Positions 44,352 through 54,205 of a stretch of 64,000 bases of DNA are shown piece after piece (the stretch's first letter is position 1; each line of letters begins with the position of its first letter). Under the pieces are notes generated by a model, which saw nothing but the letters and a program-made list of their open reading frames with translations, was not told where the DNA came from and ran no database searches. The DNA lies in NCBI RefSeq assembly GCF_001672755.1, contig NZ_LZKI01000132.1, forward strand, positions 62,001 through 126,000. The letters run 5' to 3'. Origin of the DNA: Mycobacterium colombiense (GTDB lineage Bacteria > Actinomycetota > Actinomycetes > Mycobacteriales > Mycobacteriaceae). Position numbers and translations under genes: made by a program.

Positions 44352-45497
44352 TCACTCACCCCTTTCCACCAGCGGCCCGCCCGGGGCGTCGTTCGGGTTC
44401 GGCGTGTAGCGGACATCCGGGATCATGGTGTTCGGATCCCGGCCCCACGACTGCTCGAGCGCGCGCAGTGCGCCCGAAAGTCCGGTACCGGTGAGAATCG
44501 TGTTGTCGATGGTGGACAGTGTCAGGTCGAGCGCGGCGGAGACGTTGACGTAGTCGCCGCGGATCACCTGGTTGACGTCGTCGATGTTGAACGGCGCGGT
44601 AAGGCCCAATTTCAGCGCACCGGCCACGAACGGGGAGGCCGGGACGAGTTGGCCCAACGGTCGTTGCAGCGAGAGCAGGCTCCGGTAGAGATTGGGCCGG
44701 GTATCGGCCAGCGCCCGGTTGGCGGCGCTGCTGAACCGACCCAGGGATTCGGTGGCGTCGGCGAACAGTTCTCGGGTATCGGCGAAATGCTGGATCAGCG
44801 GCGGGATGTCGGTCAGCACCCGGTCCAGCGTGTCCTTGCGGTTCGCGAAGATGGTCAGGAGTTCGTTGCTCGAATCGATCGCACCGGTGAGGTCATCGCG
44901 TTGGCGGCTCAATTCGGAGATGAAAGTGTCCAGCCGCCCGAGGAATTCGCGAATCTGCTCGGCGTGACCATCGAGGATGTTGACGACCTCGGTCTGGATC
45001 GCGTCGAGGTTCGCGATGCCACCGCCATTGAGGATCACCGCGACGCTGGCCAGCGTCCGCTCGACGGTGGGATAGGCCGAGGAATCCTTCAGCGGGATCG
45101 TGTCGCCGCTCTTCAGGCGTTGCGCGGATGGGTTTTTCGGCGCGGCCAGCTCGATGTGCTGGGTGCCCAGCAGGCTGGTCTGGCCGATCTTCGCGGTCGC
45201 ATTCGCCGGGAGCTGCACGCCCGGATCGAGATCCAGCCTCAGCGTGGCGATCCAATTCTTCAAAGTGATGGCCCGCACCGTGCCGACCCACACGTCGGCG
45301 ACCCTGACGCGGCTGTTGGTGTTCAACGCCAGCGTGTCCGGCATCTGCACGTAGATCGTCATGTGATCGGCCCCGGTGCCGTGGCCGACCGGCAGCGGCA
45401 CGTCGGCGATGCCCCGCCAATTGCAGGACGTCAACATCGCGGCGACCAGCAGCAACACCAGCCCGCGGCGGGCGGCCCCGATCATCCGGCGCGTCAC
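44352..45497 (-). CDS. mce2E: Mce family lipoprotein Mce2E (LprL type)
   Basis: 381-aa lipoprotein subunit of the Mce2 complex. The signal peptide ends in a lipobox (LLLVAAMLTSC, lipidated Cys25), as in all MceE proteins. MlaD domain: MTIYVQMPDTLALNTNSRVR and VADVWVGTVRAI. GTG 45497 overlaps the mce2D stop (GTGA); an in-frame ATG at 45533 is less likely. The helical region after residue 150 (IREFLGRLDTFISELSRQRD) is the coiled part of MCE channels. Confidence 0.92.
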   Translation of the reverse strand: MTRRMIGAARRGLVLLLVAAMLTSCNWRGIADVPLPVGHGTGADHMTIYVQMPDTLALNTNSRVRVADVWVGTVRAITLKNWIATLRLDLDPGVQLPANATAKIGQTSLLGTQHIELAAPKNPSAQRLKSGDTIPLKDSSAYPTVERTLASVAVILNGGGIANLDAIQTEVVNILDGHAEQIREFLGRLDTFISELSRQRDDLTGAIDSSNELLTIFANRKDTLDRVLTDIPPLIQHFADTRELFADATESLGRFSSAANRALADTRPNLYRSLLSLQRPLGQLVPASPFVAGALKLGLTAPFNIDDVNQVIRGDYVNVSAALDLTLSTIDNTILTGTGLSGALRALEQSWGRDPNTMIPDVRYTPNPNDAPGGPLVERGE

Positions 45498-46993
45498 TGG
45501 CCCGGTCCCGGCCGTGCGGGTCTCGAAAACCACGGCGGGGCAGCCGGATTCGACTCACCGTAGGCATTCGGCGGTCCGGACGAGTTCACCCCGGGCGGCG
45601 GTGGTGCGGCGTCTTGACCCCCCATCAGCTCGGTCAGGGATTCGGGCGTGAGCATGTCGGCGGTGAACGGCTGGACCTGCGTGCCCTGCATCCCGGGCGC
45701 GACCACCCACCCCGGCTCGTGGTTGCCATGCGAGAAGGGGGTGTCGCGCGAAAAGATCCCCGGAACGGTGGTGTCTTTGTATCCGGGCGGCGGGTGCAGC
45801 CGCTCTTCGGAGTACGCCACTTCCTTGGGCAGGGTGGCCGCGGAGTTGAACGGGTTCAGGCTGGCCGGAGGGTAATTGAATTTGATGGCATCGAGCACCG
45901 GGGCCAGATACTGCGCGCACAGTTCGGCCGAATCCTGATAACCGAGCCGGCTGCCGGCCTGGATGGCGCTGCACAGGAAGTGAATGGGGTTGGCGAAGTT
46001 GGGAAACACGAACAAGCCGACCAGCGAGCTGTGGGCGGGCTGGTAGAGGTTGTTGAAGTTGCCGGCAAAGGTGGGGAGCACGTGCAAGGCGGTTTCCAGG
46101 CCATCTCGCGGCTCGGGTTGCAGGATCGTGGTGGTCACGTCGCCGAGGTTGTCGACATCATGGGTCAGGATGGAACTGTTGTCGTTCAAGAACTTTCGAG
46201 CAGCATCGAGGACGTCGTCGAGGTGGGTGATGGTGTCGGCCACCTGGTGATCGGATTTGGTGAACCAGTCGGTGAACTGGGCCAGGTTGACGTTGAGCGC
46301 GACGAACTGTTGCTTGTGCTGATACAGCGCGGTGACGAACTCGGCCAGGCTCTTGGTGATGGCGACGAAGTCCCCTCGGCCCTCGTTGAGCGCGGTGAGC
46401 GCCTGCGACAAGCTGTTCAGGGTGTCGTTGACCTGCTTGCCCTTGCCGGCCAGGTTGTCGGCGGCCGATTCGATGACGTCGCCGAACGGTCCCGCCGGCT
46501 GCCGGGGTGTCGGGCCGAGCTGCCGCAGGATCCCGTTGATGGAGTCGCGCAGCTGATCCCACTCGACGGGCACCTGGGTGCGCTCGATCGGGATGATGTC
46601 GCCGTCGTGCAGCACCGGTCCCCCGGTATACGGCGGTGACAACTGGATGGTGCGCGAGGCCACCAGGCTGGGGTTGAGGATCGATGCGGTGGCCCTCGCG
46701 GGTACCCGGTATTTGTTGTTGTAGTGCAACGTGACTCGCATCTTGTCGCCGACCGGCTCGATCTTGTCGATCGAGCCCACCCGCACTCCCATGATTTGAA
46801 CCCTGTCGCCCGGGTAAAGCGCGAGGGTCTCGGAGAAGTACGCGACGACGGTGGTCGTGCTGAGTTTCCGGTAGAGCTGAACTCCGGCGGCCGCCGCGGT
46901 GAAGACGAAGACCGCCGCCAGCCCCGCGACCACCAACACCCGGGCGGACACCTGGGGCAATCGCAGGTTGCGGATGTCGAAGATGGTGCTCAT
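45494..46993 (-). CDS. mce2D: Mce family protein Mce2D
   Basis: 499-aa Mce subunit. N-terminal membrane anchor VLVVAGLAAVFVFTAAAAGV (~18-38), MlaD domain (TVVAYFSETLALYPGDRVQI, MGVRVGSIDKIEPVGDKMRV), helical channel region and a Pro-rich, probably disordered tail (PPPPGVNSSGPPNAYGE...). ATGA overlap with mce2C and GTGA overlap with mce2E show tight translational coupling. Confidence 0.92.
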   Translation of the reverse strand: MSTIFDIRNLRLPQVSARVLVVAGLAAVFVFTAAAAGVQLYRKLSTTTVVAYFSETLALYPGDRVQIMGVRVGSIDKIEPVGDKMRVTLHYNNKYRVPARATASILNPSLVASRTIQLSPPYTGGPVLHDGDIIPIERTQVPVEWDQLRDSINGILRQLGPTPRQPAGPFGDVIESAADNLAGKGKQVNDTLNSLSQALTALNEGRGDFVAITKSLAEFVTALYQHKQQFVALNVNLAQFTDWFTKSDHQVADTITHLDDVLDAARKFLNDNSSILTHDVDNLGDVTTTILQPEPRDGLETALHVLPTFAGNFNNLYQPAHSSLVGLFVFPNFANPIHFLCSAIQAGSRLGYQDSAELCAQYLAPVLDAIKFNYPPASLNPFNSAATLPKEVAYSEERLHPPPGYKDTTVPGIFSRDTPFSHGNHEPGWVVAPGMQGTQVQPFTADMLTPESLTELMGGQDAAPPPPGVNSSGPPNAYGESNPAAPPWFSRPARPGPGQ

Positions 46994-48540
46994 CGGTCGC
47001 TACCCCCTGTCGCGTCGGAGGTGACGAACGGCGCCGGAAGTTGGGGCCCCGGGCCCGGTGGCGCCGCCGGCGCGGCGGGCAGTATCGGGGCGAAGCTCGA
47101 CGGGGGCGGGGTCGGACCGGCCGGTCGCAGGTTTTCGGTACGCGCTCCGGGTGGGGCGTGCGCCGGGAGCGGAACCGGAGTGCCGGGAACGTCCGGCGGG
47201 GCCTCACCCGGGCGACCCGCGCTCGGGATGCCGGCGGTCGGCGGCGGCCCGTCGGGGTTGGGCTGCGACGCCTCCACATCGAGCGGGGCCGGGAAGCCGC
47301 CGGGGACCGGACCGTAGGGGCCCTGACCGGAAAGTGCGCACGGCAACGGATTTCCGGGCCGTGGCGGGCCGTCGGCGGTCGGCGTGTACGAACACGGCGA
47401 TCCCGGTGGGACGGCCGGCCCGGGGTGGTCCGGGGTGCCCTCCAGCACCGGCGGCCCCGGTGGTGGTGCGCCATTGGGGAATCGGGTGCCGTTGGGGTCG
47501 GGCCAGCGGAACGCCGGCAGTCCGGCGCTGCGCCAGAAGTTCTCGGGGTCGATGCCCCGCTTCTTGAACGCCGCATCGACCCACGGCTGAAGGACTTGGT
47601 AGGGAAGCAGATTCGCCACGATCGCCTTGAAGAACGGTCCGGACGCGACCGCTTCGGTCAGGGACGCGGTGTATCTGCTGACCAGCACGAGCACGTCGGA
47701 CAGCTCCTTTTTGCGCTTGACCAGCTCGTCGCTGACCGTGCCCAACTGCTGCAGCACATGGTGCGCGTTGGGGTTCTCCTTGATGAATCCGGACACCTGC
47801 GTCGACACCGCCGACACGTTGCTCAGCAGGATGCTCAGCGCCTGGCTGCGCTGCCGGAACGCGGTGAGCAGGGTGTTGGCGTTGACCAGGAGACCGTCGA
47901 CCTGTGGGCTTCGGTCACCCAGTACCCGGGTGATCTTGTCGGCGTTCGTCAGCAGTTGCCTGATCTGGTCGTCGCGATGGCCGATGGTTCCGGAGAACTT
48001 GGCCACGCCGTCGAGGGCGGCCTTCAGGTGCGGCGCGGTCTGATCGAACGTCTCCGACAACACGTTCAGCGACCGCTTGACGACGTCGATGTTCCAGTCC
48101 GTCGCCGCCTTCGTGACATCGACGAACGCGTCGTAGATCTGGTAGGGCGTCGTGGTCTGGGCGGAGGGAATTATTCCGTTGGGCTGCAATGGATCCGAGC
48201 CACGTGGCTGGATCGCCATGTTCTTGCGGCCGAGGAAGGTGTCGGTGCGGATCGCGGCACGGCTCTGCGTCCCGATCGTCTTGCCGGGCATCGAGAAGCC
48301 GACCAGGACCCGGTCGCCGCGGATCACCAGCGAGCTCACCAATCCCACGTTCACCCCGGCGATTTCCACCTTGTCGCCGACGTTGATGCCCCCGGTGTCG
48401 GCGAATTGCGCATAGTAGGTCGGCGTGGCGAACAGCATCGGCACGCTGGTGAAGCTCTGTCCCACACCGATGATGAGCAGCGTCACCAGCGTGCCCATCA
48501 GGCCGACGCGGGTGCGGTTGAACTCCGTCAGCGTTCTCAT
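46990..48540 (-). CDS. mce2C: Mce family protein Mce2C
   Basis: 516-aa Mce subunit. The anchor VGLMGTLVTLLIIGVGQSF (~10-28) precedes the MlaD domain (YYAQFADTGGINVGDKVEIA, GVNVGLVSSLVIRGDRVLVG). The last ~150 residues are extremely Pro/Gly/Ala-rich (GAPPPGPPVLEGTPDHPGPA and onward), which is usual for MceC and may reach across the cell wall. ATG 48540 overlaps the mce2B stop (ATGA); an upstream in-frame ATG at 48552 is inside mce2B. Confidence 0.92.
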   Translation of the reverse strand: MRTLTEFNRTRVGLMGTLVTLLIIGVGQSFTSVPMLFATPTYYAQFADTGGINVGDKVEIAGVNVGLVSSLVIRGDRVLVGFSMPGKTIGTQSRAAIRTDTFLGRKNMAIQPRGSDPLQPNGIIPSAQTTTPYQIYDAFVDVTKAATDWNIDVVKRSLNVLSETFDQTAPHLKAALDGVAKFSGTIGHRDDQIRQLLTNADKITRVLGDRSPQVDGLLVNANTLLTAFRQRSQALSILLSNVSAVSTQVSGFIKENPNAHHVLQQLGTVSDELVKRKKELSDVLVLVSRYTASLTEAVASGPFFKAIVANLLPYQVLQPWVDAAFKKRGIDPENFWRSAGLPAFRWPDPNGTRFPNGAPPPGPPVLEGTPDHPGPAVPPGSPCSYTPTADGPPRPGNPLPCALSGQGPYGPVPGGFPAPLDVEASQPNPDGPPPTAGIPSAGRPGEAPPDVPGTPVPLPAHAPPGARTENLRPAGPTPPPSSFAPILPAAPAAPPGPGPQLPAPFVTSDATGGSDR

Positions 48541-49568
48541 TGCGGCGTGCACCTCCCGGTCGGCTGGCCGAAAAGCTTGATCGTGCGCACCGGCCCGCCG
48601 GGCTGTAATCCATTGACTTTGATCGAGATGTCACACAGGTAGAAGTTGTAGAAGTCGCCGTAGATGCCGCCGGCCCGGCCGATGACGCGGAACGCGCCCG
48701 GCAGCTTCTCCAGCACGTTGTCCAGGGTCGGCAGATCGTTGATGAGTGACTGCTGGATGCCCTCGAGCTGTCCGAGGGTGCCGTGTAGCGACGGCCGGTC
48801 CTCGCTCAGCAGAGCTGCTACCGTTCCGGCCGCGTCGCTGATGTGTGCCGCCGCCGCGGCCAGCGGATCGGCCCGGTCCTTCAGGCCGGTGATCAGCAGC
48901 TCCAACTTGTCGACCGTTCGGTCGAACTCCTTCTCGTGCTTGACGGTCGTGGCCAGCACGGTGTTCAGGTTGTTGATCACTTCGCCGATCGCCTTGTCGC
49001 GGTCGGCCAGCGCCGCGGTCAGTGATGCGGTCTGGTCCAGGATGTCGTTGATGGTGGCGCCCTGTCCCTGAAACACCGTGATGATCGACTGGGCGATGCT
49101 GTTCACCTTGTTGGGGTCCAATGCCTTGAACAGCGGCCGGAACCCGCCGATCAGCGCGTCGAGGTCCAGCGCCGGCTGGGTGCGCTCGAGCGGGATCTCG
49201 CCGCCCGGGGGAAGCCGTCGGCCGCTCGCGCCGTGCTTGAGCTCCAGGTAGCGGTCACCGATCAAATTGAGGTAGCGGATCGACGCGGTCGTCGCCTGAT
49301 CCAGCGGCAGCGTCCGATCCACGTTGAACTCCACCAACACCCGCGTGTCCCCGTCGGTCAACGTCACCTTCGAGACCTTGCCCACCTCGACGCCGGACGC
49401 GCGCACGAACTGCCCGGCGCGCAGCCCGCTCGCGTCGGTGAACACCGCGGAGTACCCGGTGGTGCGATCGAATCGCACCTGACCGAACACGACGATGATC
49501 ATCACGGTGAACAACGCCAGCACGGACCAGAAGACCCCGAGTTTGACTGCGGTACCGGTGATTTTCAT
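48537..49568 (-). CDS. mce2B: Mce family protein Mce2B
   Basis: 343-aa Mce subunit without a long tail. Anchor VKLGVFWSVLALFTVMIIVV (~8-27); MlaD domain GYSAVFTDASGLRAGQFVRA and SGVEVGKVSKVTLTDGDTRV; then a helical region (IITVFQGQGATINDILDQTA). It ends with a Cys-containing segment CDISIKVNGL...GRCTPQ. ATG 49568 overlaps the mce2A stop (ATGA). Confidence 0.92.
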   Translation of the reverse strand: MKITGTAVKLGVFWSVLALFTVMIIVVFGQVRFDRTTGYSAVFTDASGLRAGQFVRASGVEVGKVSKVTLTDGDTRVLVEFNVDRTLPLDQATTASIRYLNLIGDRYLELKHGASGRRLPPGGEIPLERTQPALDLDALIGGFRPLFKALDPNKVNSIAQSIITVFQGQGATINDILDQTASLTAALADRDKAIGEVINNLNTVLATTVKHEKEFDRTVDKLELLITGLKDRADPLAAAAAHISDAAGTVAALLSEDRPSLHGTLGQLEGIQQSLINDLPTLDNVLEKLPGAFRVIGRAGGIYGDFYNFYLCDISIKVNGLQPGGPVRTIKLFGQPTGRCTPQ

Positions 49569-50779
49569 GGGTTGATCGTGTTCTCCCCGTACTGGCGGCC
49601 CCAGACGAATTCGGTGGCCAGCGGCTGGCCGAGCTCGAAGTGGTTGTAGGGCGCCAGGCTGGCGCCGGTGTCCATGACCAGATACGGCGCGGGCCATAGA
49701 TCCCGGGTGATCTTCTGCCAGCAGCCCGGCCGCCCGCCGGGGCCGCCGTGCGCGTTCACCCGCGGCAGATTGTCCGGATACACATAGGGGTTGGGCGCAC
49801 CGATGATCGATCCGGCCGCCGCCAACGAATAGCCGTTGCCGCCGGCCGCTTTCGCGACTTCCGGGGCGGCGTCGTGGAAATTGCGGATCATGCAGAACAG
49901 TTCGGGGCTGTAGGTGTCGAGGAGGTCGGCGGTGGGCACCAGGTCCGCGGCCCCCCGCGCCAGGTACTGCCCGCCCTTGGCGAAGATGTCTTCGCCGTTG
50001 TGGCCCACGCCCACCGCCGCCAACAGCGCGGCGTCCAGGTCGCCCTGTTGGCGGGTCAGGGTCCGGGCGGTGGTCACCGCGTTACTCAGAAATTCCCACA
50101 GGTCGGGTGAGGCCTTGGTGTATACCCGGGCCAGGTCCGTCAAGCGACGCAGGTCGTAACGTATCTGCGGCATGCGCGGATTCAACTGCGCCAGAATCTC
50201 TTTGCCGTTGATGATCGATTCGCCGAATTTGCCGCCCAGCCCGTCCAGCGCCTGCGCCAGCGCGGACAACGTTGCGTTGAGCTCGATCGGACTCACTTTC
50301 TCGGCTATCGAAGTGACCGTCTCGAACAACGTGTTGAATTCGGTGGTCACCGACCGCGCATCGATCACGTCGTGTGGCGAAATCCGCTGCCGCGATGCGT
50401 TTTCCGGCGCAATCAACGACACGTACTTGTTGCCGAACAGCGTGGCCGCCTCGATGTTGGCCACCACGTTCGCCGGAATCAGCTTGATGTAGCGCGGATT
50501 CACCTCCAACAGCAGCTTGGCCGCCGGCGCGCCGTCCCGCTCGGTCTCCGAGATGCCGGACACCCGGCCGATCTCGACCCCGTTGTACGTGACCTTGGAT
50601 CCCGGCTCCATCAACAGGCCCGCCCGGGTAGCGACCATCGTCAGCTCGGTCTTGGGCGTGAAGTCCCCGCGAAACTGCAGGTACACCAACGCCAAAACCA
50701 GTCCGCAGACCAACAGCAGGACGACGCCCTCGACGTACACCCACGCGCGTCGCCCCATCCGCGGCACCGGCGTCGCCAT
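49565..50779 (-). CDS. mce2A: Mce family protein Mce2A
   Basis: 404-aa first Mce subunit. Anchor VEGVVLLLVCGLVLALVYLQ (~17-36), MlaD domain (TELTMVATRAGLLMEPGSKV, TYNGVEIGRVSGISETERDG), helical MCE region and a C-terminal globular segment with PYNHFELGQPLATEFVWGRQ, typical of MceA. ATG 50779 lies 5 nt after the yrbE2B stop. MceA proteins have been linked to host-cell entry, but the biochemical role is lipid uptake. Confidence 0.92.
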   Translation of the reverse strand: MATPVPRMGRRAWVYVEGVVLLLVCGLVLALVYLQFRGDFTPKTELTMVATRAGLLMEPGSKVTYNGVEIGRVSGISETERDGAPAAKLLLEVNPRYIKLIPANVVANIEAATLFGNKYVSLIAPENASRQRISPHDVIDARSVTTEFNTLFETVTSIAEKVSPIELNATLSALAQALDGLGGKFGESIINGKEILAQLNPRMPQIRYDLRRLTDLARVYTKASPDLWEFLSNAVTTARTLTRQQGDLDAALLAAVGVGHNGEDIFAKGGQYLARGAADLVPTADLLDTYSPELFCMIRNFHDAAPEVAKAAGGNGYSLAAAGSIIGAPNPYVYPDNLPRVNAHGGPGGRPGCWQKITRDLWPAPYLVMDTGASLAPYNHFELGQPLATEFVWGRQYGENTINP

Positions 50780-50784
50780 GGCCG

Positions 50785-51654
50785 TTACACCGTCAGATTG
50801 AAGTTCGGGTCGACGCCGTAGAGCGCCAACTGGGCGAGCAGGACCACTACCACCACCGAGACCAGTGAGAATCGCATCGATCGACCGACCGCCTGGCCCA
50901 CGCCGACCGGGCCGCCACTGGCGGTATAGCCGTAGTAGCAATGGGTGATCATCACCACCACCGCGATGATCACGACCTCCAGAACCGACCAGCCGACGTC
51001 CTCGGGGCGCAGGAAGGTGCGGAAGTAGTGCTCGTAGGTGCCGTTCGACTGGCCGTAGAACACCGTCGTGACGACCTGACCCGACGTGAAAGCCATGTCG
51101 AGGGCCAGGGCGTACAACGGCACGATCACCCCCAGGCCGCCCAGGATCCGGGTGGAGACCAGGAAAGAAATCGATTTGATGCCCATGACTTCCAGCGCGT
51201 CGATCTCCTCGCTGATGCGCATGGCGCCCAGCTGGGCGGTTGCGCCGGCACCGACCGTGGCGGCCAGCGTGACCCCGGCGACGATCGGTGCGGCAATGCG
51301 TGTGTTGGCCAGTGCGGCAAAGAATCCGGTGAACGCCTCGACGCCGATGTTGCCCAGTGACGCGAAGCCCTGGATGGCGATCAGCGATCCGCCGGACAGC
51401 GTCACAAACCCGATGATCGCGACCGTGCCACCGACGACGGCCATCGCGCCGGTGCCCATGCCGATCTCGGCGACGAGCCGCAACGTCTCCCGCCGGTAAT
51501 GGCGTAGCGCCCACCCGATCTGTCCGACGCTGATCCTGGCGAACCTTGCGAAAATGCCGATCCGCCAGAGCCTTCGCGCCGTGCCGCCGCCATAGCGGTT
51601 GAGATTGGCGGCCGTTCGCGGATAGCGGGCGCGCAGTACTGCCCCGGTCGCCAT
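50785..51654 (-). CDS. yrbE2B: Mce-associated permease YrbE2B
   Basis: 289-aa MlaE-type integral membrane permease; with YrbE2A it forms the translocation unit driven by an Mkl-type ATPase. The coupling motif [20 protein letters not shown] (EExDALxxxG) and hydrophobic segments (MAVVGGTVAIIGFVTLSGGS, TRILGGLGVIVPLYALALDM, LVSVVVVVLLAQLAL) are clear. A ~70-residue basic N-terminus precedes the membrane part. 1-nt gap to yrbE2A. Confidence 0.93.
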   Translation of the reverse strand: MATGAVLRARYPRTAANLNRYGGGTARRLWRIGIFARFARISVGQIGWALRHYRRETLRLVAEIGMGTGAMAVVGGTVAIIGFVTLSGGSLIAIQGFASLGNIGVEAFTGFFAALANTRIAAPIVAGVTLAATVGAGATAQLGAMRISEEIDALEVMGIKSISFLVSTRILGGLGVIVPLYALALDMAFTSGQVVTTVFYGQSNGTYEHYFRTFLRPEDVGWSVLEVVIIAVVVMITHCYYGYTASGGPVGVGQAVGRSMRFSLVSVVVVVLLAQLALYGVDPNFNLTV

Positions 51655-51655
51655 G

Positions 51656-52453
51656 TCAGCGGCCCGTCCCGAACCGCACGCCGATCGTGGTCAGCACCAC
51701 GTTGACGGCGAACAACGCGATCACGCACAGCACCAGCGTCTCGTTGACGGCGGTGCCGACGCCCTTGGGGCCGCCCTTCGTGGTCAGCCCGCGATAGCAG
51801 CCGACCAGCCCGGCGATCGTTCCGAAGATGGCCGACTTGACCACCGAGATCACCACCTCGGGCAGGCCGGTGATCAAGGTGAGGGTACCGACGTAGGCGC
51901 CGGCCGAAATGTGTTGGATGAAAACGCCGAACACGAATCCGCCCACCAGTCCGATGGTGATCACCGCGCCGTTGAGCAGGGTGGCGACGATCGTCGCGGC
52001 GACGACGCGGGGCACCACCAGCCGGTGGATCGGGTCGATGCCCAGCACCTCCAGCGCATCGATCTCCTCGCGGATGGTGCGCGCGCCCAGGTCGGCGCAG
52101 ATGGCCGTGGATCCGGCGCCGGCGATCACCAGCACGGTGGTCAGCGGTCCCAGCTGCGTCACCGCGCCCAAAGCAGCGCCGGCGCCGGAGATGTCGGCGG
52201 CGCCGAACTCCGCCAGCAGGATGTTGAGGGTGAAGATGATCAGCACGGTGAGCGGAATCGCGACCGCGAGGGTGGGCAGCAGCGAGACGCTGGTGATGAA
52301 CCAGCCCTGCTCGATGGTCTCTCGCCACTGAAAGGGTGACCGGAACAACGCTTTGCCGGTCAGCACGCAGGTCCGGAAGAAGCCGCCGACCGCGTCGATC
52401 CCGGGCTGGATCTGACCGCGAAGGTACGTGGCGATCACGGTGTGGGTGCTCAT
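51656..52453 (-). CDS. yrbE2A: Mce-associated permease YrbE2A
   Basis: 265-aa MlaE-type permease. The coupling motif [20 protein letters not shown] is conserved; five hydrophobic segments include [20 protein letters not shown] and [24 protein letters not shown] overlap with the regulator gene's stop places it in the same transcript. No ATPase gene is in the operon, so the distant mkl (503-1513) probably serves it. Confidence 0.93.
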   Translation of the reverse strand: MSTHTVIATYLRGQIQPGIDAVGGFFRTCVLTGKALFRSPFQWRETIEQGWFITSVSLLPTLAVAIPLTVLIIFTLNILLAEFGAADISGAGAALGAVTQLGPLTTVLVIAGAGSTAICADLGARTIREEIDALEVLGIDPIHRLVVPRVVAATIVATLLNGAVITIGLVGGFVFGVFIQHISAGAYVGTLTLITGLPEVVISVVKSAIFGTIAGLVGCYRGLTTKGGPKGVGTAVNETLVLCVIALFAVNVVLTTIGVRFGTGR

Positions 52454-53172
52454 CGCCGCGTCCCCCGCCGTTCGAGCGCGGCGATCATCGTGGAGTTGGC
52501 GAGTTCGAGGACGTCTCGGGCGGCTTTGCCCGCTTCGGCCGCATTTCCGGCGCAGATGGCCTCGGCCAGTTTGCGGTACGCGTCCGTGCGGTTGACCTCG
52601 GCGTTCATCGCGGTGGCCAGGGCGCTCAGCGCCCGCTCATACGCCGCGCGGAAAGGGTTGTACATCAACCGGAATACGATCGACCCGGAGCTGTCCACCA
52701 TGTGGTCCCAGAACGCGAGGGTGTCACGATGCCACTCGGCCGGGCTATCCGATGCGTCCAGTCGGCGCAGCGAATCTTGGAGCAGCGCAGCCAGTTCGGG
52801 GCCGTGTTGTTCGGCCGCCAATTCCGCGACCTTCGGACCGATACGCAGCCGCGTCTCGAGGATGCTGCGGAAAACGCTCGCGTCGAGTTCGCCCTGGCGA
52901 AACAACAACTGGGGCAGCAGATCAAGGCCGGCGTGTCGGCGGAAATCCCGCACGGTCGTGACGCCGCCCTGGCGCACCTCGACCAGGCTGGCCGCCGAGA
53001 GACGCTTGAGCGCCTCGCGTACGGCGGGGCGCGACACCCCGAAGACCTCCGCCAGCCTGCGCTCGCTGGGCAGCGGCGAGCCCGGCTGTATCTCGCCGCT
53101 GAGCACATCGGTCGCGATCTGGTCGAAAACCGCTTCAGGCACCGATCGGCGAATTACCGGCTGCAGCGCCAT
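52450..53172 (-). CDS. mce2R: GntR/FadR family repressor Mce2R
   Basis: 240-aa regulator heading the mce2 operon. N-terminal winged helix ([40 protein letters not shown]) and a C-terminal all-helical FadR/FCD effector domain (IFWDHMVD-like [11 protein letters not shown]). The start [13 protein letters not shown] is nearly that of M. tuberculosis Mce2R (Rv0586). The gene's stop overlaps yrbE2A by 4 nt. A perfect FadR-type operator 32 bp upstream suggests autorepression; the effector is probably a fatty-acid-like molecule, by family. Confidence 0.93.
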   Translation of the reverse strand: MALQPVIRRSVPEAVFDQIATDVLSGEIQPGSPLPSERRLAEVFGVSRPAVREALKRLSAASLVEVRQGGVTTVRDFRRHAGLDLLPQLLFRQGELDASVFRSILETRLRIGPKVAELAAEQHGPELAALLQDSLRRLDASDSPAEWHRDTLAFWDHMVDSSGSIVFRLMYNPFRAAYERALSALATAMNAEVNRTDAYRKLAEAICAGNAAEAGKAARDVLELANSTMIAALERRGTRR

Positions 53173-53203
53173 GCGGCCAGTGTGGCTGGCCGACCGCCAG
53201 TCA

Positions 53204-53218
53204 GGTGGTCAGACCACC
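53204..53218 (-). promoter_or_regulatory. candidate Mce2R (FadR-type) operator
   Basis: GGTGGTCAGACCACC is a perfect 7-1-7 palindrome containing TGGTCAGACCA, the TGGTnnnACCA core bound by FadR-subfamily GntR regulators. It lies 31 bp before the mce2R start, in the 83-bp gap after the upstream methyltransferase. Binding by Mce2R is inference. Confidence 0.65.
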
Positions 53219-53255
53219 GGCGTGTCGGCAAATCTTTCCCGAGTTTGCGGGGCGC

Positions 53256-54203
53256 CTAATTCGCCGAGCGTTGCGCCGTCACAAACAGATTCCCGGGCAC
53301 GTAGTCCCGGACTTCCTCGGGCGCGGCACGCCCGTAGCCGGCCATCAGCTCGTCGGCCGGCGTCACCGTCACGTCCCAGCCGTGCCGGTTAAACCACTCG
53401 CCGACGTCCTCGCGCTCCTCGAAATACCAGAGCTCGTCGGTCCGGGGCACCTGGCGGTCCGGATCCACGCCGGCCATCAGCCCGCGGATCCGGTCCATCC
53501 GCTCCCGGCGCTTCGCGCGGAACTGCGGGTCAAGGAACGTCGGCCCCAGCGCCTCCACGGCGACCCGGCTGCCGGGAACGGTCAGCCCCTGAATGCGCTC
53601 GAACAGCAGATCCTGTGCGGCGGCGGGCAGGTACGGCATCAACCCCTCGGCCGACCAGACGCTGGGCGCGGAGGGGTCAAAACCCGCCTGCCGCAACGCG
53701 GCCGGCCAATCCTGGCGCAGGTCCACCGGCACCGCGACCCGGTCACAGGCGGGCTGCGCCCCATGCTCGGCCAACGTGGAGGCCTTGAAATCCAGCACCC
53801 GGGTCTGGTCGAGCTCGTAGACCGTGATGCCCGCCGGCCAGGGCAGCCGCCAGGATCGCGCGTCCAGGCCGGCCGCCAGGATCACCGCCTGGCGGATGCC
53901 GGCACCGACGGCGTCGAGGAAGAACTTGTCGAAAAACGCTGTGCGCGAAGCCATGTAGCCGACCATCGACTGCATCTGCAGCGGCAACGTCGGTTCGGCC
54001 TCGATGACCTCGTCCGGCAGCTGGGCCGCGGAGTGCCAGTTCCACGCGCCGTCTCCGGCGGCGTCGAGGAACACCTGGGCGAATGGATCTGTGATCAACG
54101 GGTTTTCGTTGCGGGTCTCGGCCGCGCGGGCCGAAGCGACCCCCAACGCGGTCGCCCCCACGCTTTCGGTGATCTCCCAGCTGTCGTTGTCGGTCCTCGC
54201 CAT
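53256..54203 (-). CDS. SAM-dependent methyltransferase (TIGR00027 / leucine carboxyl methyltransferase-like), copy 1
   Basis: 315-aa putative O-methyltransferase of the family expanded in mycobacteria. It has the family's start [60 protein letters not shown] and [13 protein letters not shown] (SAM-binding), then [20 protein letters not shown]. Substrate unknown. It begins 2 nt after the stop of copy 2 and is upstream of mce2R, so read-through into mce2 is possible. Confidence 0.9.
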   Translation of the reverse strand: MARTDNDSWEITESVGATALGVASARAAETRNENPLITDPFAQVFLDAAGDGAWNWHSAAQLPDEVIEAEPTLPLQMQSMVGYMASRTAFFDKFFLDAVGAGIRQAVILAAGLDARSWRLPWPAGITVYELDQTRVLDFKASTLAEHGAQPACDRVAVPVDLRQDWPAALRQAGFDPSAPSVWSAEGLMPYLPAAAQDLLFERIQGLTVPGSRVAVEALGPTFLDPQFRAKRRERMDRIRGLMAGVDPDRQVPRTDELWYFEEREDVGEWFNRHGWDVTVTPADELMAGYGRAAPEEVRDYVPGNLFVTAQRSAN

Positions 54204-54205
54204 CC

